Of a stretch of 64,000 nucleotides of DNA, positions 13,054 to 21,020 are shown in pieces; position 1 is the first letter of the stretch; each line of letters begins with the position of its first letter. Made by a program: the position numbers and the translations under genes. Under the pieces are notes generated by a model that had not been told where the DNA came from, searched no databases, and saw only the letters and a list, made by a program, of their open reading frames with translations. The stretch comes from Geminisphaera colitermitum TAV2 (GTDB lineage: Bacteria; Verrucomicrobiota; Verrucomicrobiia; Opitutales; Opitutaceae): contig NZ_ABEA03000176.1 in the NCBI RefSeq assembly GCF_000171235.2, positions 62,001 to 126,000 on the forward strand, in the 5' to 3' direction.

Positions 13054-13130
13054 TGGCCGCCTCGACGGGAGTCGCACCCGCATCCCTCGGCTTGAAAGAC
13101 CGGGATCCTGAACTGTTAGACGACAGGGCG
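13054..13130 (-). tRNA. tRNA-Glu(TTC)
   Basis: Acceptor CGCCCTG/CGAGGCG with one mismatch, G73, CCA. Anticodon loop CTTTCAA in CGGT/GCCG. T-stem GCGGG/CCCGT, loop TGCGACT (G55). First tRNA of the array in transcription order. Confidence 0.82.
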
Positions 13131-13251
13131 GAGAAAAATGAAACGCACGGCCGGCATCACCGTTTGACACCCATCGGGTGCACCGTGCGCGTTGATCAGC
13201 AGGAACCGTTTGAGACGGCTCCTGCAATTGTTCGGAGCGTCGTCAGCTTTT

Positions 13252-13289
13252 CGCTGCGCGCTCCGTCGCAAAAAAGAACACACACCGTC
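13252..13289 (-). repeat. Right copy of inverted repeat flanking the tRNA array
   Basis: Reverse complement of 9483..9520 with a few differences (ACGGTGTGTGTTCTTTTTTG, then GCGACGGAGCGCGCAGCG). The two copies enclose about 3.7 kb holding all the tRNAs. Confidence 0.8.
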
Positions 13290-13442
13290 GTCCCTTTCGC
13301 CCGACCGAGGTCGGGTGGTTTGGACGGCCGCAGGATTTTGTGCGGACGTTGGCTGATTGGCTGGGCTCAGCGATGAGGCCGCTTACGGAATATGGAAAAC
13401 GAGTATGAACCCGGCTTCCCGGAAGCGGCCTGCCTGAGGCAC

Positions 13443-13470
13443 AAAAAACCCACTTCCGGGGAGAAGTGGG
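13443..13470 (-). terminator. Rho-independent terminator upstream of the array
   Basis: On the minus strand CCCACTTC-TCCCCG-GAAGTGGG is followed by TTTTTT. It would stop transcription arriving from the right before the tRNA array, insulating it. The rest of 13131-13842 shows no gene on either strand. Confidence 0.7.
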
Positions 13471-13842
13471 CCGCGTGAGGCTATGAAAAGCCCTCGATGC
13501 TAAAGAGCGCCACTTCGATGATTGCCTGCGTAATCGGGTCGAAAACCGACCGGTTCGCTACGCATGGTCGTTTTGCTAATCTGCGGATTCGCACACGACC
13601 AATGCCGCTCCGGTTGCCGGAGGACCAAGGCAGTTATAAGTCGTGTGGATTGATTCATGGCAGAAGGCAGAGACGATTAAGTGTTCGTAGAGTTACAACG
13701 GTTTCGTCGGTTCTAAAATCAAGAGGGACTTTGAAAAAACCTTTCTCAATCCTGGAACCCGCAAAGAACGTTGTGCCGGCAACCTACCAGAAAGACCGGT
13801 GCTTGCCATGTCTGAAGATGCAGGATACCTGACTTTGAAATC

Positions 13843-14754
13843 ATGTTTGAAAAACTCTTTTCCGAACGCGGTCTGTCGCTGGATCGCATGCGTGTATTGG
13901 TCGAGGTACACGACGCCGGCAGCATCGCCCAGGCGGCGCCGGGCGACCCGATCCGCCAGAGCCAATACAGCCGGCAGCTTCGGGAACTGTCCGAGTTCTT
14001 CGGCTGCGAAGTGGCGCAGCGGCAAGGCAAGCTGCTCAAGCTCACCGGGCAGGGACGACGGTTGGCCGATCTGGCCCGGGAACATTTTCGCTCGCTGGAA
14101 GATTTTCGCGCAGAGTGTGCGACCGAGAATCTGGACTACACGATCGCCGCCGGTGACAGCCTGCTGCACTGGCTGGTGATTCCGCGGCTCGGCGCATTGA
14201 CCTCGGGCAAGCAGCCTGTGCGCTTCGTAACCACGAGCCTGCGAACCAACGATGTCGTGCAACATCTCGCCGACGGTCGCGCCGACTTCGGTGTGATCCG
14301 GCAGGACGCCGTGACCGCCGCACTCGACTCGGCCCCGCTGGGAGAACTCGGTTACGTTGCCGTCGTCCCCAAAGCGCTCATCGGTCGCGGCAAGACCCCA
14401 ACACTCAAAGATGTTATCGGCCAACTGCCGCTGGCATCGCAGACGGCGGACGGGCAATTCACGCAACGTGTCCGCCAGATCGCCGACAGCCTCAAAGTGG
14501 AATTCCGTCCGGCACTTGCTTGCCAGTCCTTCCCGCAGACGGTGAGTGCCGTCCGGTCGGGTGGCTTTGCCGCCATTCTTCCGTCGCTGGCCCTCGCTGA
14601 ATTGCCAGCCGGCACTTATGTCAGCGTAATCGACCCTGCGCTGAAACGATTGAAGCGAAAGCTCGCCCTGGTCTGGAATCCGCGTGTGTCCCAAGTGCGT
14701 TCGGGAGCCAGCCGGCTCATCGGACAACTGAAAAATACGCTGCGGATTGAGTGA
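13843..14754 (+). CDS. LysR-family transcriptional regulator
   Basis: 303 residues. N-terminal winged helix-turn-helix with the LysR pattern (DRMRVLVEVHDAGSIAQAA, then QSQYSRQLRELSEFFGCEV and FREL-like spacing to about residue 65), followed by a substrate-binding domain (about 95-290: GVIRQDAV, PLGELGYVAVVPKAL). Length is normal for the family. The helix sequence SQYSRQLRELSEFFG is typical of the subgroup found near integrative elements. It stands alone between the array and the phosphoesterase gene; target unknown. Confidence 0.85.
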   Translation: MFEKLFSERGLSLDRMRVLVEVHDAGSIAQAAPGDPIRQSQYSRQLRELSEFFGCEVAQRQGKLLKLTGQGRRLADLAREHFRSLEDFRAECATENLDYTIAAGDSLLHWLVIPRLGALTSGKQPVRFVTTSLRTNDVVQHLADGRADFGVIRQDAVTAALDSAPLGELGYVAVVPKALIGRGKTPTLKDVIGQLPLASQTADGQFTQRVRQIADSLKVEFRPALACQSFPQTVSAVRSGGFAAILPSLALAELPAGTYVSVIDPALKRLKRKLALVWNPRVSQVRSGASRLIGQLKNTLRIE

Positions 14755-14797
14755 AGGGTCTTGTGCGCGGCATTGCGGAATCCGTTGTTCAATTTGC

Positions 14798-15547
14798 ATG
14801 CGTATTCATCTGCTCAGCGATCTGCACCTCGAATTTGCGCCCTTCGTTTCACCCCGGATCGAGGTCGATTGCGTGGTGCTGGCCGGCGATATCGGTACGC
14901 GGGCGACGGGGCTTCGGTGGATTCGGGAGACCTACAGTGGCGTTCCGGTCATCTACGTCTTGGGCAACCATGAGTTCTATGGTGAACGACTGCCTCGCCT
15001 GACGGAGAAGTTCATCGAGCAGGCGGCCGGCACGAACGTGCATATCCTGGAAAATAGCAGTATCGAGATCGGTGGCTTCCGATTTTTCGGCGCCACACTC
15101 TGGACGGATTTCATGTTACTCGATGCGCCGGTGGAGGCGAGTGCCGCGGCTATAGCCGACATGAACGATTATGCACGGGTTCGCCACTGGCCCTCGCATC
15201 GCAAGCTGAGGCCTCATCATACCCGTGAGGCTCATGCGCACTCACGCCGTGCACTGGAGGAGTTTTTAACCACGGGGGATCCGGTGAAATCAATCGTGGT
15301 GACTCATCATGCTCCTTCCCTGTCATCATTGCCCGAATACCGCCAGACCGACCTGATCAGCAGTGCGTATGCCTCCCGTCTCGATGACCTCATCCTTCGC
15401 CATCAACCGGCGTTGTGGGTTCATGGTCACATCCATCACGCCAGCGATTACCGGATCGGGCGAACACGTGTGGTCAGCAACCCGCGCGGTTATCCGGACG
15501 AACCTGTGCCCGGTTTCCAGGCCGACAGGGTTCTCGACGTGGGATAG
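14798..15547 (+). CDS. Calcineurin-like metallophosphoesterase
   Basis: 249 residues from MRIHLLSDLHLEF. The metallophosphoesterase motifs are in order: SDLHLE (D-x-H), VLAGDIGT (GD), LGNHEFYGE (GNHE), VVTHHAPS (H) and WVHGHIHH (GHxH), which together bind two metal ions. The frame is open to 14747 but the internal ATG immediately before the first motif is the natural start. It follows the LysR gene by 44 bases on the same strand, so both may be co-transcribed. Substrate unknown; homologues are annotated as YmdB-like or Icc-like phosphoesterases. Confidence 0.88.
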   Translation: MRIHLLSDLHLEFAPFVSPRIEVDCVVLAGDIGTRATGLRWIRETYSGVPVIYVLGNHEFYGERLPRLTEKFIEQAAGTNVHILENSSIEIGGFRFFGATLWTDFMLLDAPVEASAAAIADMNDYARVRHWPSHRKLRPHHTREAHAHSRRALEEFLTTGDPVKSIVVTHHAPSLSSLPEYRQTDLISSAYASRLDDLILRHQPALWVHGHIHHASDYRIGRTRVVSNPRGYPDEPVPGFQADRVLDVG

Positions 15548-15584
15548 CGCCCCCTTGTCAGTCCGAAGCGCCCTCATCCTCAAG

Positions 15585-15610
15585 TATTCGCTATTCTTGA
15601 ATAGTGAATA
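15585..15610. promoter_or_regulatory. 26-base palindrome, operator-like (copy 1)
   Basis: TATTCGCTATT-CTTG-AATAGTGAATA, eleven-base arms with one mismatch. The same palindrome with a different four-base centre is at 24944..24969. The site lies downstream of the phosphoesterase gene in a gene-free stretch. Confidence 0.55.
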
Positions 15611-16212
15611 TCTGGATACGGAAAATTGATTAGGCCATAGCTGGAGGGCGCGGCGGGTGAGTCGGTTGGGAGCCACACCGACTTCACCAATATGCGGCAA
15701 GCCGTAGGCGGCTTGCCGGCCCTGCTGCCGTCACGACAGACTATCTCAAAATGGTAAGAGGATTTGACCATCTGTGGGTAGTAACTTGGTTTTACTATCT
15801 TTCAGTAGTCTTCCAGCCAGAACCGAATCTGGTGAAAGGTTGGTAAGCCGTTCGCCTCCTGATGAAATCTCCCTTGCTTACGGAGCAACTCGGTTGATCC
15901 CCTTGGATCGACCTCTGTCATGATGGGTCGGAACATGCCAGCCCACGTATGCGTATCGGCCTAAACCTACTTTTTCCAGGTGAGCCACTGGGAGATTTGG
16001 CCGATGCCCATCGTGATGATGAGGGGCTGCTGATGGAAGAGGAACATTTGCCCGTGCGAATCAAAATCTCATCGAGATCCCTGTGAAGCCGGCTATACTG
16101 GGGGGGCTGGTGAGCGACTGCCTGAATATAACAACGCGACAGACCATCAGCACGACAATCGAACGCGAGGAAGTGGATGAACCAGGCCGTTGACCGCGTT
16201 TTGCGATGAATC
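15611..16212. other. Gene-free stretch
   Basis: No frame on either strand looks like a protein, and I see no RNA gene. The sequence separates the convergent phosphoesterase and AraC-type genes and may include remnants of older genes. Confidence 0.5.
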
Positions 16213-17091
16213 CTAACTCACCGCCATGGGTTCGAGCAGCCGACGGCGCGCCTCGCTCGCGTCGCGCCGCGGCGGGGCGCCGAACATCCGCCGATACTCG
16301 CGGCTGAACTGCGAGGGACTCTCGTAGCCCACGTCGAAGGCGATGCTCGCCGCGTCCGCGCGTTCGGCCAGCAACCGCCGCCGCGCTTCCTCGAGTCGCA
16401 ACCGTTTCTGAAACTGCAGCGGGCTCAGATTCGTGACCGCCCGGAAATGCCGGTGAAACGTCGGCGCGCTCATCCCCGCCGCTTTTGCCGCGCGCCCGAC
16501 CCGCATCGTTTCGTTGTAGTGCTCGCGTATCCAGTCGATGCCCCGTCGCACCTGCGACAGCGGACTCGCCGGCGCCCCGAGCTGTCGGATGGTGTCGGCG
16601 TGCGGCCCTTGCAGCAGGTGAAACAGGATCTCCCGCTCGATCATCGGCGCCATGATCGGAATATGCAGCGGCCGGTCCAGCAGCCGCAGCAGGCGCCCCA
16701 CCGCGTCGAACAACTCGTCCTCGGCCCGCGCCACCGCCACCGCCTTCGACGGCACGCGTCCCGGATCGGCCTTTGGCAACTTGAGCAAAATCTCCGCAAT
16801 CACCTCGGGATCGAGCGCGAACGCGAAACCCAGATACGGCGCCTCGATCACCTGCGCCACCAGCGGCAGCTCGGCCGACGTGATCAGGTAATCGCGCGGC
16901 CCATAGACGAACTCCTGCCGCCCGAGCCACACCCGCTTGCGACCGCTGGCCAGCATGCAAAAGAGCGGCGCGTAACTCACCGCCGACGGCTCGTTGACAA
17001 CATCGGACCTCAACAGGGTCAGCTTCGGAATCGGGCTTGTCACCGACTCTCCACTACAATGCCGGCGCAGGATATCCCTCGGTTCGCTCAT
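16213..17091 (-). CDS. AraC-family transcriptional regulator
   Basis: About 292 residues from MSEPRDILRRH. The N-terminal AraC_N domain (VWLGRQEFVYGPRDYLITSA) is followed by two helix-turn-helix motifs at the C-terminus (RVGRAAKAAGMSAPTFHRHF; IAFDVGYESPSQFSREYRR). The frame extends to 17151 but the internal start matches the family. It is divergent from the SDR gene at 17272, with 180 bases between, the arrangement of YqhC-type regulators that control a neighbouring oxidoreductase. Confidence 0.88.
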   Translation of the reverse strand: MSEPRDILRRHCSGESVTSPIPKLTLLRSDVVNEPSAVSYAPLFCMLASGRKRVWLGRQEFVYGPRDYLITSAELPLVAQVIEAPYLGFAFALDPEVIAEILLKLPKADPGRVPSKAVAVARAEDELFDAVGRLLRLLDRPLHIPIMAPMIEREILFHLLQGPHADTIRQLGAPASPLSQVRRGIDWIREHYNETMRVGRAAKAAGMSAPTFHRHFRAVTNLSPLQFQKRLRLEEARRRLLAERADAASIAFDVGYESPSQFSREYRRMFGAPPRRDASEARRRLLEPMAVS

Positions 17092-17271
17092 GTGCCCCAT
17101 CCTGCGATTCCGCATCGTCGGCGTCAAAACCCTTCCGCGCCCGAAATTCATTTCGTGATCGTTTTAGGCAATTTTGTGAGAGGCCCGTTCTACCGCTTCG
17201 CGAAACGCTTCCGCTATTATGGGCACCGTCAGATCACTCAAACCTTCCAACCGCAAAATAAAGGAACACCC

Positions 17272-18134
17272 ATGAATCAGGATACCACCACATCGAAAGT
17301 CTGGATCATCACTGGCGCCGCCCGCGGCTTCGGTCTCGAAATCAGCCGTGCCGCGCTCGCCTCCGGCGACACGGTCGTCGCCACCGTCCGCAACCGCCCC
17401 GAGGAACTCGCCGCCCGGCTCGGCAATCACCCGCGCCTGCACGTCGCTCTGCTCGACATCGCCGACGAGGCGCAGGCCCGACAGGTCGCCGCCGACACCG
17501 TGGCGCGCTTCGGCCGCATCGACGTCCTTGTCAACAACGCCGGCGCCGGCCTGCTCAGCGCCGTCGAGGAAGCCACCAACGAAGAAGTCCGCCGGTCAAC
17601 GTCTTCAGTCTCCTCAAGGTGACCCGCGCTGTCCTCCCTCACCTGCGCCGCCAGCGCTCCGGCCACATCATCAACTTCTCCTCGATTGGCGGTCTCTCTG
17701 CCTCTGCCGGCTGGGGTCTCTACTGCTCCACCAAATTCGCCGTCGAAGGTCTCACCGAGGCCCTCGCCATCGAACTCGCTCCGCTCGGCATTCACGCCAC
17801 CGTTGTCGCGCCCGGCTATTTCCGCACCGACTTCCTCGAAGGCTCCTCGCTCACCCGGGCCGCGCAGGTCATCCCTGATTATGCCGCCACTTCCGGGCGC
17901 ATGCGCGAACTCGCCGCGCAGATCAACCACCGCCAGCCCGGCGACCCGAAAAAACTCGCCGCCGCCATCGTGTGCCTCGCCGCCTCACCCAAGCCCCCCG
18001 TGCACCTGCCCCTGGGCAACGACACCCTGGCCGCCTACCGTCGCAAGGTCGCGGCCTTCGACCGCGAGATCGCCGAGTGGCACGACATCGCCACCGGCAC
18101 CGACCACGACGATGTTGCCGCCGACGCCGTCTGA
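17272..18134 (+). pseudogene. Short-chain dehydrogenase/reductase, frameshifted
   Basis: The first frame from ATG 17272 has the cofactor-binding GAARGFGLE motif and VNNAGAGL. The second, ending 18134, has the catalytic Ser (SSIGG) and Tyr-x3-Lys (YCSTK). Between EEVRR and VNVFSLLKV about four codons and the reading frame are lost near 17590-17600. The usual family sequence there is a short LFDV-type segment. So the enzyme is probably dead, unless the assembly is wrong. An AAAGGA precedes the start by five bases. Confidence 0.8.
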
Positions 18135-18270
18135 TTCCCGATCACATCAAACCTGTCCACCGAACCGACCGCAAGGAAGTGCAGGAGTCGCAAAAACAGA
18201 CCCTTCGTTTTACGTCTCCTGCGCATCGTTGCGGTGCAAATGCAGATCACCCACCACCACCTCTCTCATC

Positions 18271-18771
18271 ATGAAAACATCCACCCGCCTCCTCTCCCTT
18301 GTCCTCCTCGCCCTCGCCGGCCTCGCGCCAGCCGTCACCGCCACCGCCTCGACCGAAACCGAAGCCCGAAACAAGGCCGCCATCCAGGCCGCCTTCGACG
18401 CCTGGCGTGCGGGCACCGGCGGCCCCTTCGCGCTCCTCGCGCCCGACGCCGTCTGGACGATCACCGGTAATTCCCTGGCCGCGAAAACCTACCGCTCCCG
18501 CGACGAGTTCATCGACACGGTGATCAAACCCTTCAATGCCCGGCTGACCAGGCCGCTCGTCCCCACCGTCCGCAGCCTGCATGGCGACGGCGATACGGTC
18601 ATCATCCTGTTCGACGGCGAGGCCACCGCGCTCGATGGCAAACCCTATCGAAACACCTACGCCTGGTTCATGAAGCTGCGCGACGGCCGCATCGTCGAGG
18701 TCACTGCCTTCTTCGACTCCATCGCCTTCGACGAATTCTGGCGACGTGTGCAGCCCAGGAAAGCTCTCTAG
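18271..18771 (+). CDS. Exported SnoaL/NTF2-like protein
   Basis: 166 residues. Signal peptide MKTSTRLLSLVLLALAGLA ending near ATASTE, then a SnoaL/NTF2 fold domain (NKAAIQAAFDAWRAG, WTITGNS, FDGEATALDG, TYAWFMKLRDGRIVEV). Proteins of this fold are often small isomerases or ligand carriers; the substrate is unknown. It follows the SDR gene on the same strand and is likely in its operon, under the divergent AraC regulator. Confidence 0.8.
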   Translation: MKTSTRLLSLVLLALAGLAPAVTATASTETEARNKAAIQAAFDAWRAGTGGPFALLAPDAVWTITGNSLAAKTYRSRDEFIDTVIKPFNARLTRPLVPTVRSLHGDGDTVIILFDGEATALDGKPYRNTYAWFMKLRDGRIVEVTAFFDSIAFDEFWRRVQPRKAL

Positions 18772-18834
18772 ACGGTCGGCACGCGTGCTTCCGGACGCCG
18801 GCTGAGGCGCGGAACGGGCAGTCATCGTCCGACT

Positions 18835-19320
18835 TCACCCACGCCGCGCGGCTTCGATTTTCGCGATGTCGATTTTCCCCATGTCCATCATCGCTTCAAA
18901 GGCACGCTTGGCCTCCGCACCGCCTGCCGCTATCGCGCGGGTGAGGGCGCGGGGAGTGATCTGCCAGGACAATCCCCAGCGATCCTTGCACCAGCCACAG
19001 GCGCTTTCCCGGCCACCGTTGCCGACAATCGCGTTCCAGTAGCGGTCGGTTTCCTCCTGGGTGTCGGTCGCGACCTGAAACGAAAAAGCCTCACTGTGCG
19101 GAAAAGCCGGCCCGCCATTCAGGCCGAGACAGGGAATGCCGAGGACGGTGAACTCCACCGTAAGGACATCGCCCGCTTTACCCGACGGGTAGTCGCCCGG
19201 CGCGTGGTGCACCGCGGTCACCTGGCTGTCCGGGAAGGTCGCCGCATAAAAACGCGCAGCGTCCAGAGCGTCCTTGTTGTACCAAAGGCAGATCGTATTT
19301 TTGGGGATCGGGTTGTTCAT
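18835..19320 (-). CDS. PhnB-like VOC-superfamily protein
   Basis: 161 residues from MNNPIPKNTICLWY. One glyoxalase/VOC unit of the PhnB (3-demethylubiquinone methyltransferase-like) type: LWYNKDALDAARFYAATFPDS, GLNGGPAFPHSEAFSF and the hallmark GRESACGWCKDRWGLSWQ. It lies downstream of the YCII gene on the same strand, a common pairing in regulators-plus-YCII clusters. Biochemical role unknown. Confidence 0.85.
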   Translation of the reverse strand: MNNPIPKNTICLWYNKDALDAARFYAATFPDSQVTAVHHAPGDYPSGKAGDVLTVEFTVLGIPCLGLNGGPAFPHSEAFSFQVATDTQEETDRYWNAIVGNGGRESACGWCKDRWGLSWQITPRALTRAIAAGGAEAKRAFEAMMDMGKIDIAKIEAARRG

Positions 19321-19375
19321 GGAAGAATTTTGGATCACGACAGGCACCAATGAAAAGCTTCCGCTGGGTCTTCCG

Positions 19376-19717
19376 TCAGTGAAACGGGCGCACCTCGACC
19401 GGTGTCCGACAGGCGATGGTGGCCTTGTGCCCCCATGCCAACGCCTCGTCCAGGTCAGCGGCTTCCAGCACCCACAAACCGCCCACGTGTTCCCGGGTCT
19501 TCAGGTACGAACCGTCGGTGACGAGCACCTTGCCATCGGGCTGCGCCCGCAGCGATTTTGCACTGTTTGCCGGATACAGGCCGCCAACGAAAATCCTGAT
19601 ACCGGCAGCCACCATCTCGTCGTTGAGCGCGTCGATCGCGCGGTCCATCGCTTCGTCTTCGGCAACGGACGGGTCATAGTTGTCGGGGTGGTAAATGGTC
19701 ACCAGATACTTCGGCAT
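19376..19717 (-). CDS. YCII-domain protein
   Basis: 113 residues starting MPKYLVTIYHPDNYD, matching the YCII-related domain. Conserved histidine in TIYHPD and the segment VTDGSYLKTREHVGGLWVLE are of the kind usually encoded near ECF sigma factors. None is seen here. A GAGAGC motif precedes the start. Confidence 0.85.
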   Translation of the reverse strand: MPKYLVTIYHPDNYDPSVAEDEAMDRAIDALNDEMVAAGIRIFVGGLYPANSAKSLRAQPDGKVLVTDGSYLKTREHVGGLWVLEAADLDEALAWGHKATIACRTPVEVRPFH

Positions 19718-19743
19718 AAGCTCTCCTGTTACAGTTTCGGGCG

Positions 19744-19901
19744 GGCCGGTTGCCCTATACGCGCTAACATCTTTTCAATCGCCACGCATTTCTTGAGATT
19801 ATTTCAGCAGAAAACAGCGATTTTTAGATTTAAAAGGCTGGTTTGAATCAAAAAATGAAGAAAAAAACGAAACATGTTAGCGCGTATAGGCCGGTTGCCC
19901 T
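19744..19901. mobile_element. MITE-like element with 13-base direct duplication
   Basis: A 132-base segment (19757..19888) is bounded by perfect 14-base inverted repeats ATACGCGCTAACAT / ATGTTAGCGCGTAT. It is flanked on both sides by the direct repeat GGCCGGTTGCCCT (19744-19756 and 19889-19901). It carries no gene. The layout is that of a small non-autonomous transposable element with a target duplication. Confidence 0.75.
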
Positions 19902-20129
19902 GCCTTCACTCTCTCAACGAACGGCGGGGCCGCAATTGGACAAATCGTCCAGGAAATTCCGGTTTTTTTCGCGCTTTGGCATACTGGACATCGGTGACCG
20001 AACCAGTTGCGACTTTGAAGCCAGGGTTGCATTCCGCTTCCGCGGGAAAACCCTTCGCCGTCGCATCCGCACCATCGTCATGACATTTAAAATACTCGAT
20101 ATGGATATTTCAAATGTGTTTATGCTGCA

Positions 20130-20237
20130 GGCCTGTTCATCTTCCTTTTCAGGCGTATCGTTGAAGCGCCTCTTTGACGGCGTGGCTGCGCATCGGCAGA
20201 GGGACCGCCTTTGCGGCTCCAATGATGTAGTCGATGT
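20130..20237 (-). pseudogene. AbiEii-like toxin, 5' remnant only
   Basis: After the AbiEi-type gene a minus-strand frame continues with about 30 residues (MNIDYIIGAAKAVPLPMRSH, then AVKEALQRYA) that resemble the N-terminus of partner nucleotidyltransferases. A stop follows. Nothing further resembles the toxin, so only the start of the gene remains. Confidence 0.45.
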
Positions 20238-20864
20238 TCATGCGGCCTGGAGGTAGGTTGTGAGATTTTCCGCCGCACGGATGAGGCGTGGCTGGTTCCA
20301 GCGGCGGGCAAATGCACGCAGGCGATCGGGATTCACGCGTTGAAACGGATCCTGAATACGCCAACGTTCAAACTCCTGCTTGTTCCACTCGCCCTTGTGC
20401 CACCAAAAGAAGTCGAGAAGGGCTTTTTCCGGCAACGCGACGCGAACTTCATAGCCGCCGGCATCCGGCCGGACTTCATAGCCGAAGAATCCACGTGGCT
20501 GGATGTGCTGGTAGGTGTAGCGGCCAAGCGGTGTGTCGAAGTCCGCGGGGTTGCCGAGGGTAGCATTGGTTACTTCGGTAACACCCTCCGGAATCAGGCC
20601 GAACTGGTTCAATAACCAGAGGCCGGTGACATAGGTGTCCTTCCGGATCTGGTTGGCCGTTCTTTCTGCTGTCATGGGATTTTTCGCGATGTCTTCCGGA
20701 AACGCGTAAAGACCTCTGCGAAGAGGCAAAATCAGGCCAGCGGTGGCCCAACGATGGAGCGTGACCTTGACCGTGGCCTTCTTCTCCTGCGTAAGCGCCA
20801 GCAAATTCGGGAGTTCAAAGAACCCGAACATTCCGAAATGATGGAGGATGTCCGGGTATTTCAT
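20238..20864 (-). CDS. AbiEi-type antitoxin, type IV toxin-antitoxin
   Basis: 208 residues. N-terminal winged helix-turn-helix (FELPNLLALTQEKKATVKVT, RRGLYAFPEDIA) and a C-terminal antitoxin domain. The RGLYA motif and the length are characteristic of AbiEi-like transcriptional repressors, which bind their own promoter. The cognate nucleotidyltransferase toxin gene directly downstream is reduced to a stub, so this antitoxin is an orphan here. Confidence 0.8.
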   Translation of the reverse strand: MKYPDILHHFGMFGFFELPNLLALTQEKKATVKVTLHRWATAGLILPLRRGLYAFPEDIAKNPMTAERTANQIRKDTYVTGLWLLNQFGLIPEGVTEVTNATLGNPADFDTPLGRYTYQHIQPRGFFGYEVRPDAGGYEVRVALPEKALLDFFWWHKGEWNKQEFERWRIQDPFQRVNPDRLRAFARRWNQPRLIRAAENLTTYLQAA

Positions 20865-21020
20865 AAGAGTATGATATGGGTTTCAGTTATTTGTGCCGGA
20901 GGCCGCAGTACAACTTGTATCCCTCTCGTGTTTTGATCCGACTGCCCGCCGGAACGGCCTGCTTGCCCGCCCTCATGAAATAGAAACAAGCAGACCGGTT
21001 GTTTTCATTGAAGCCTGATA

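Noticed and set aside
9608-13130. CRISPR array
   Set aside because: The regular spacing of similar sequences comes from tRNA T-arms, not from identical direct repeats with unique spacers, and no cas genes are present.
13693-14799. 368-codon minus-strand frame opposite the LysR gene
   Set aside because: Antisense to a regulator with a clear winged helix-turn-helix.
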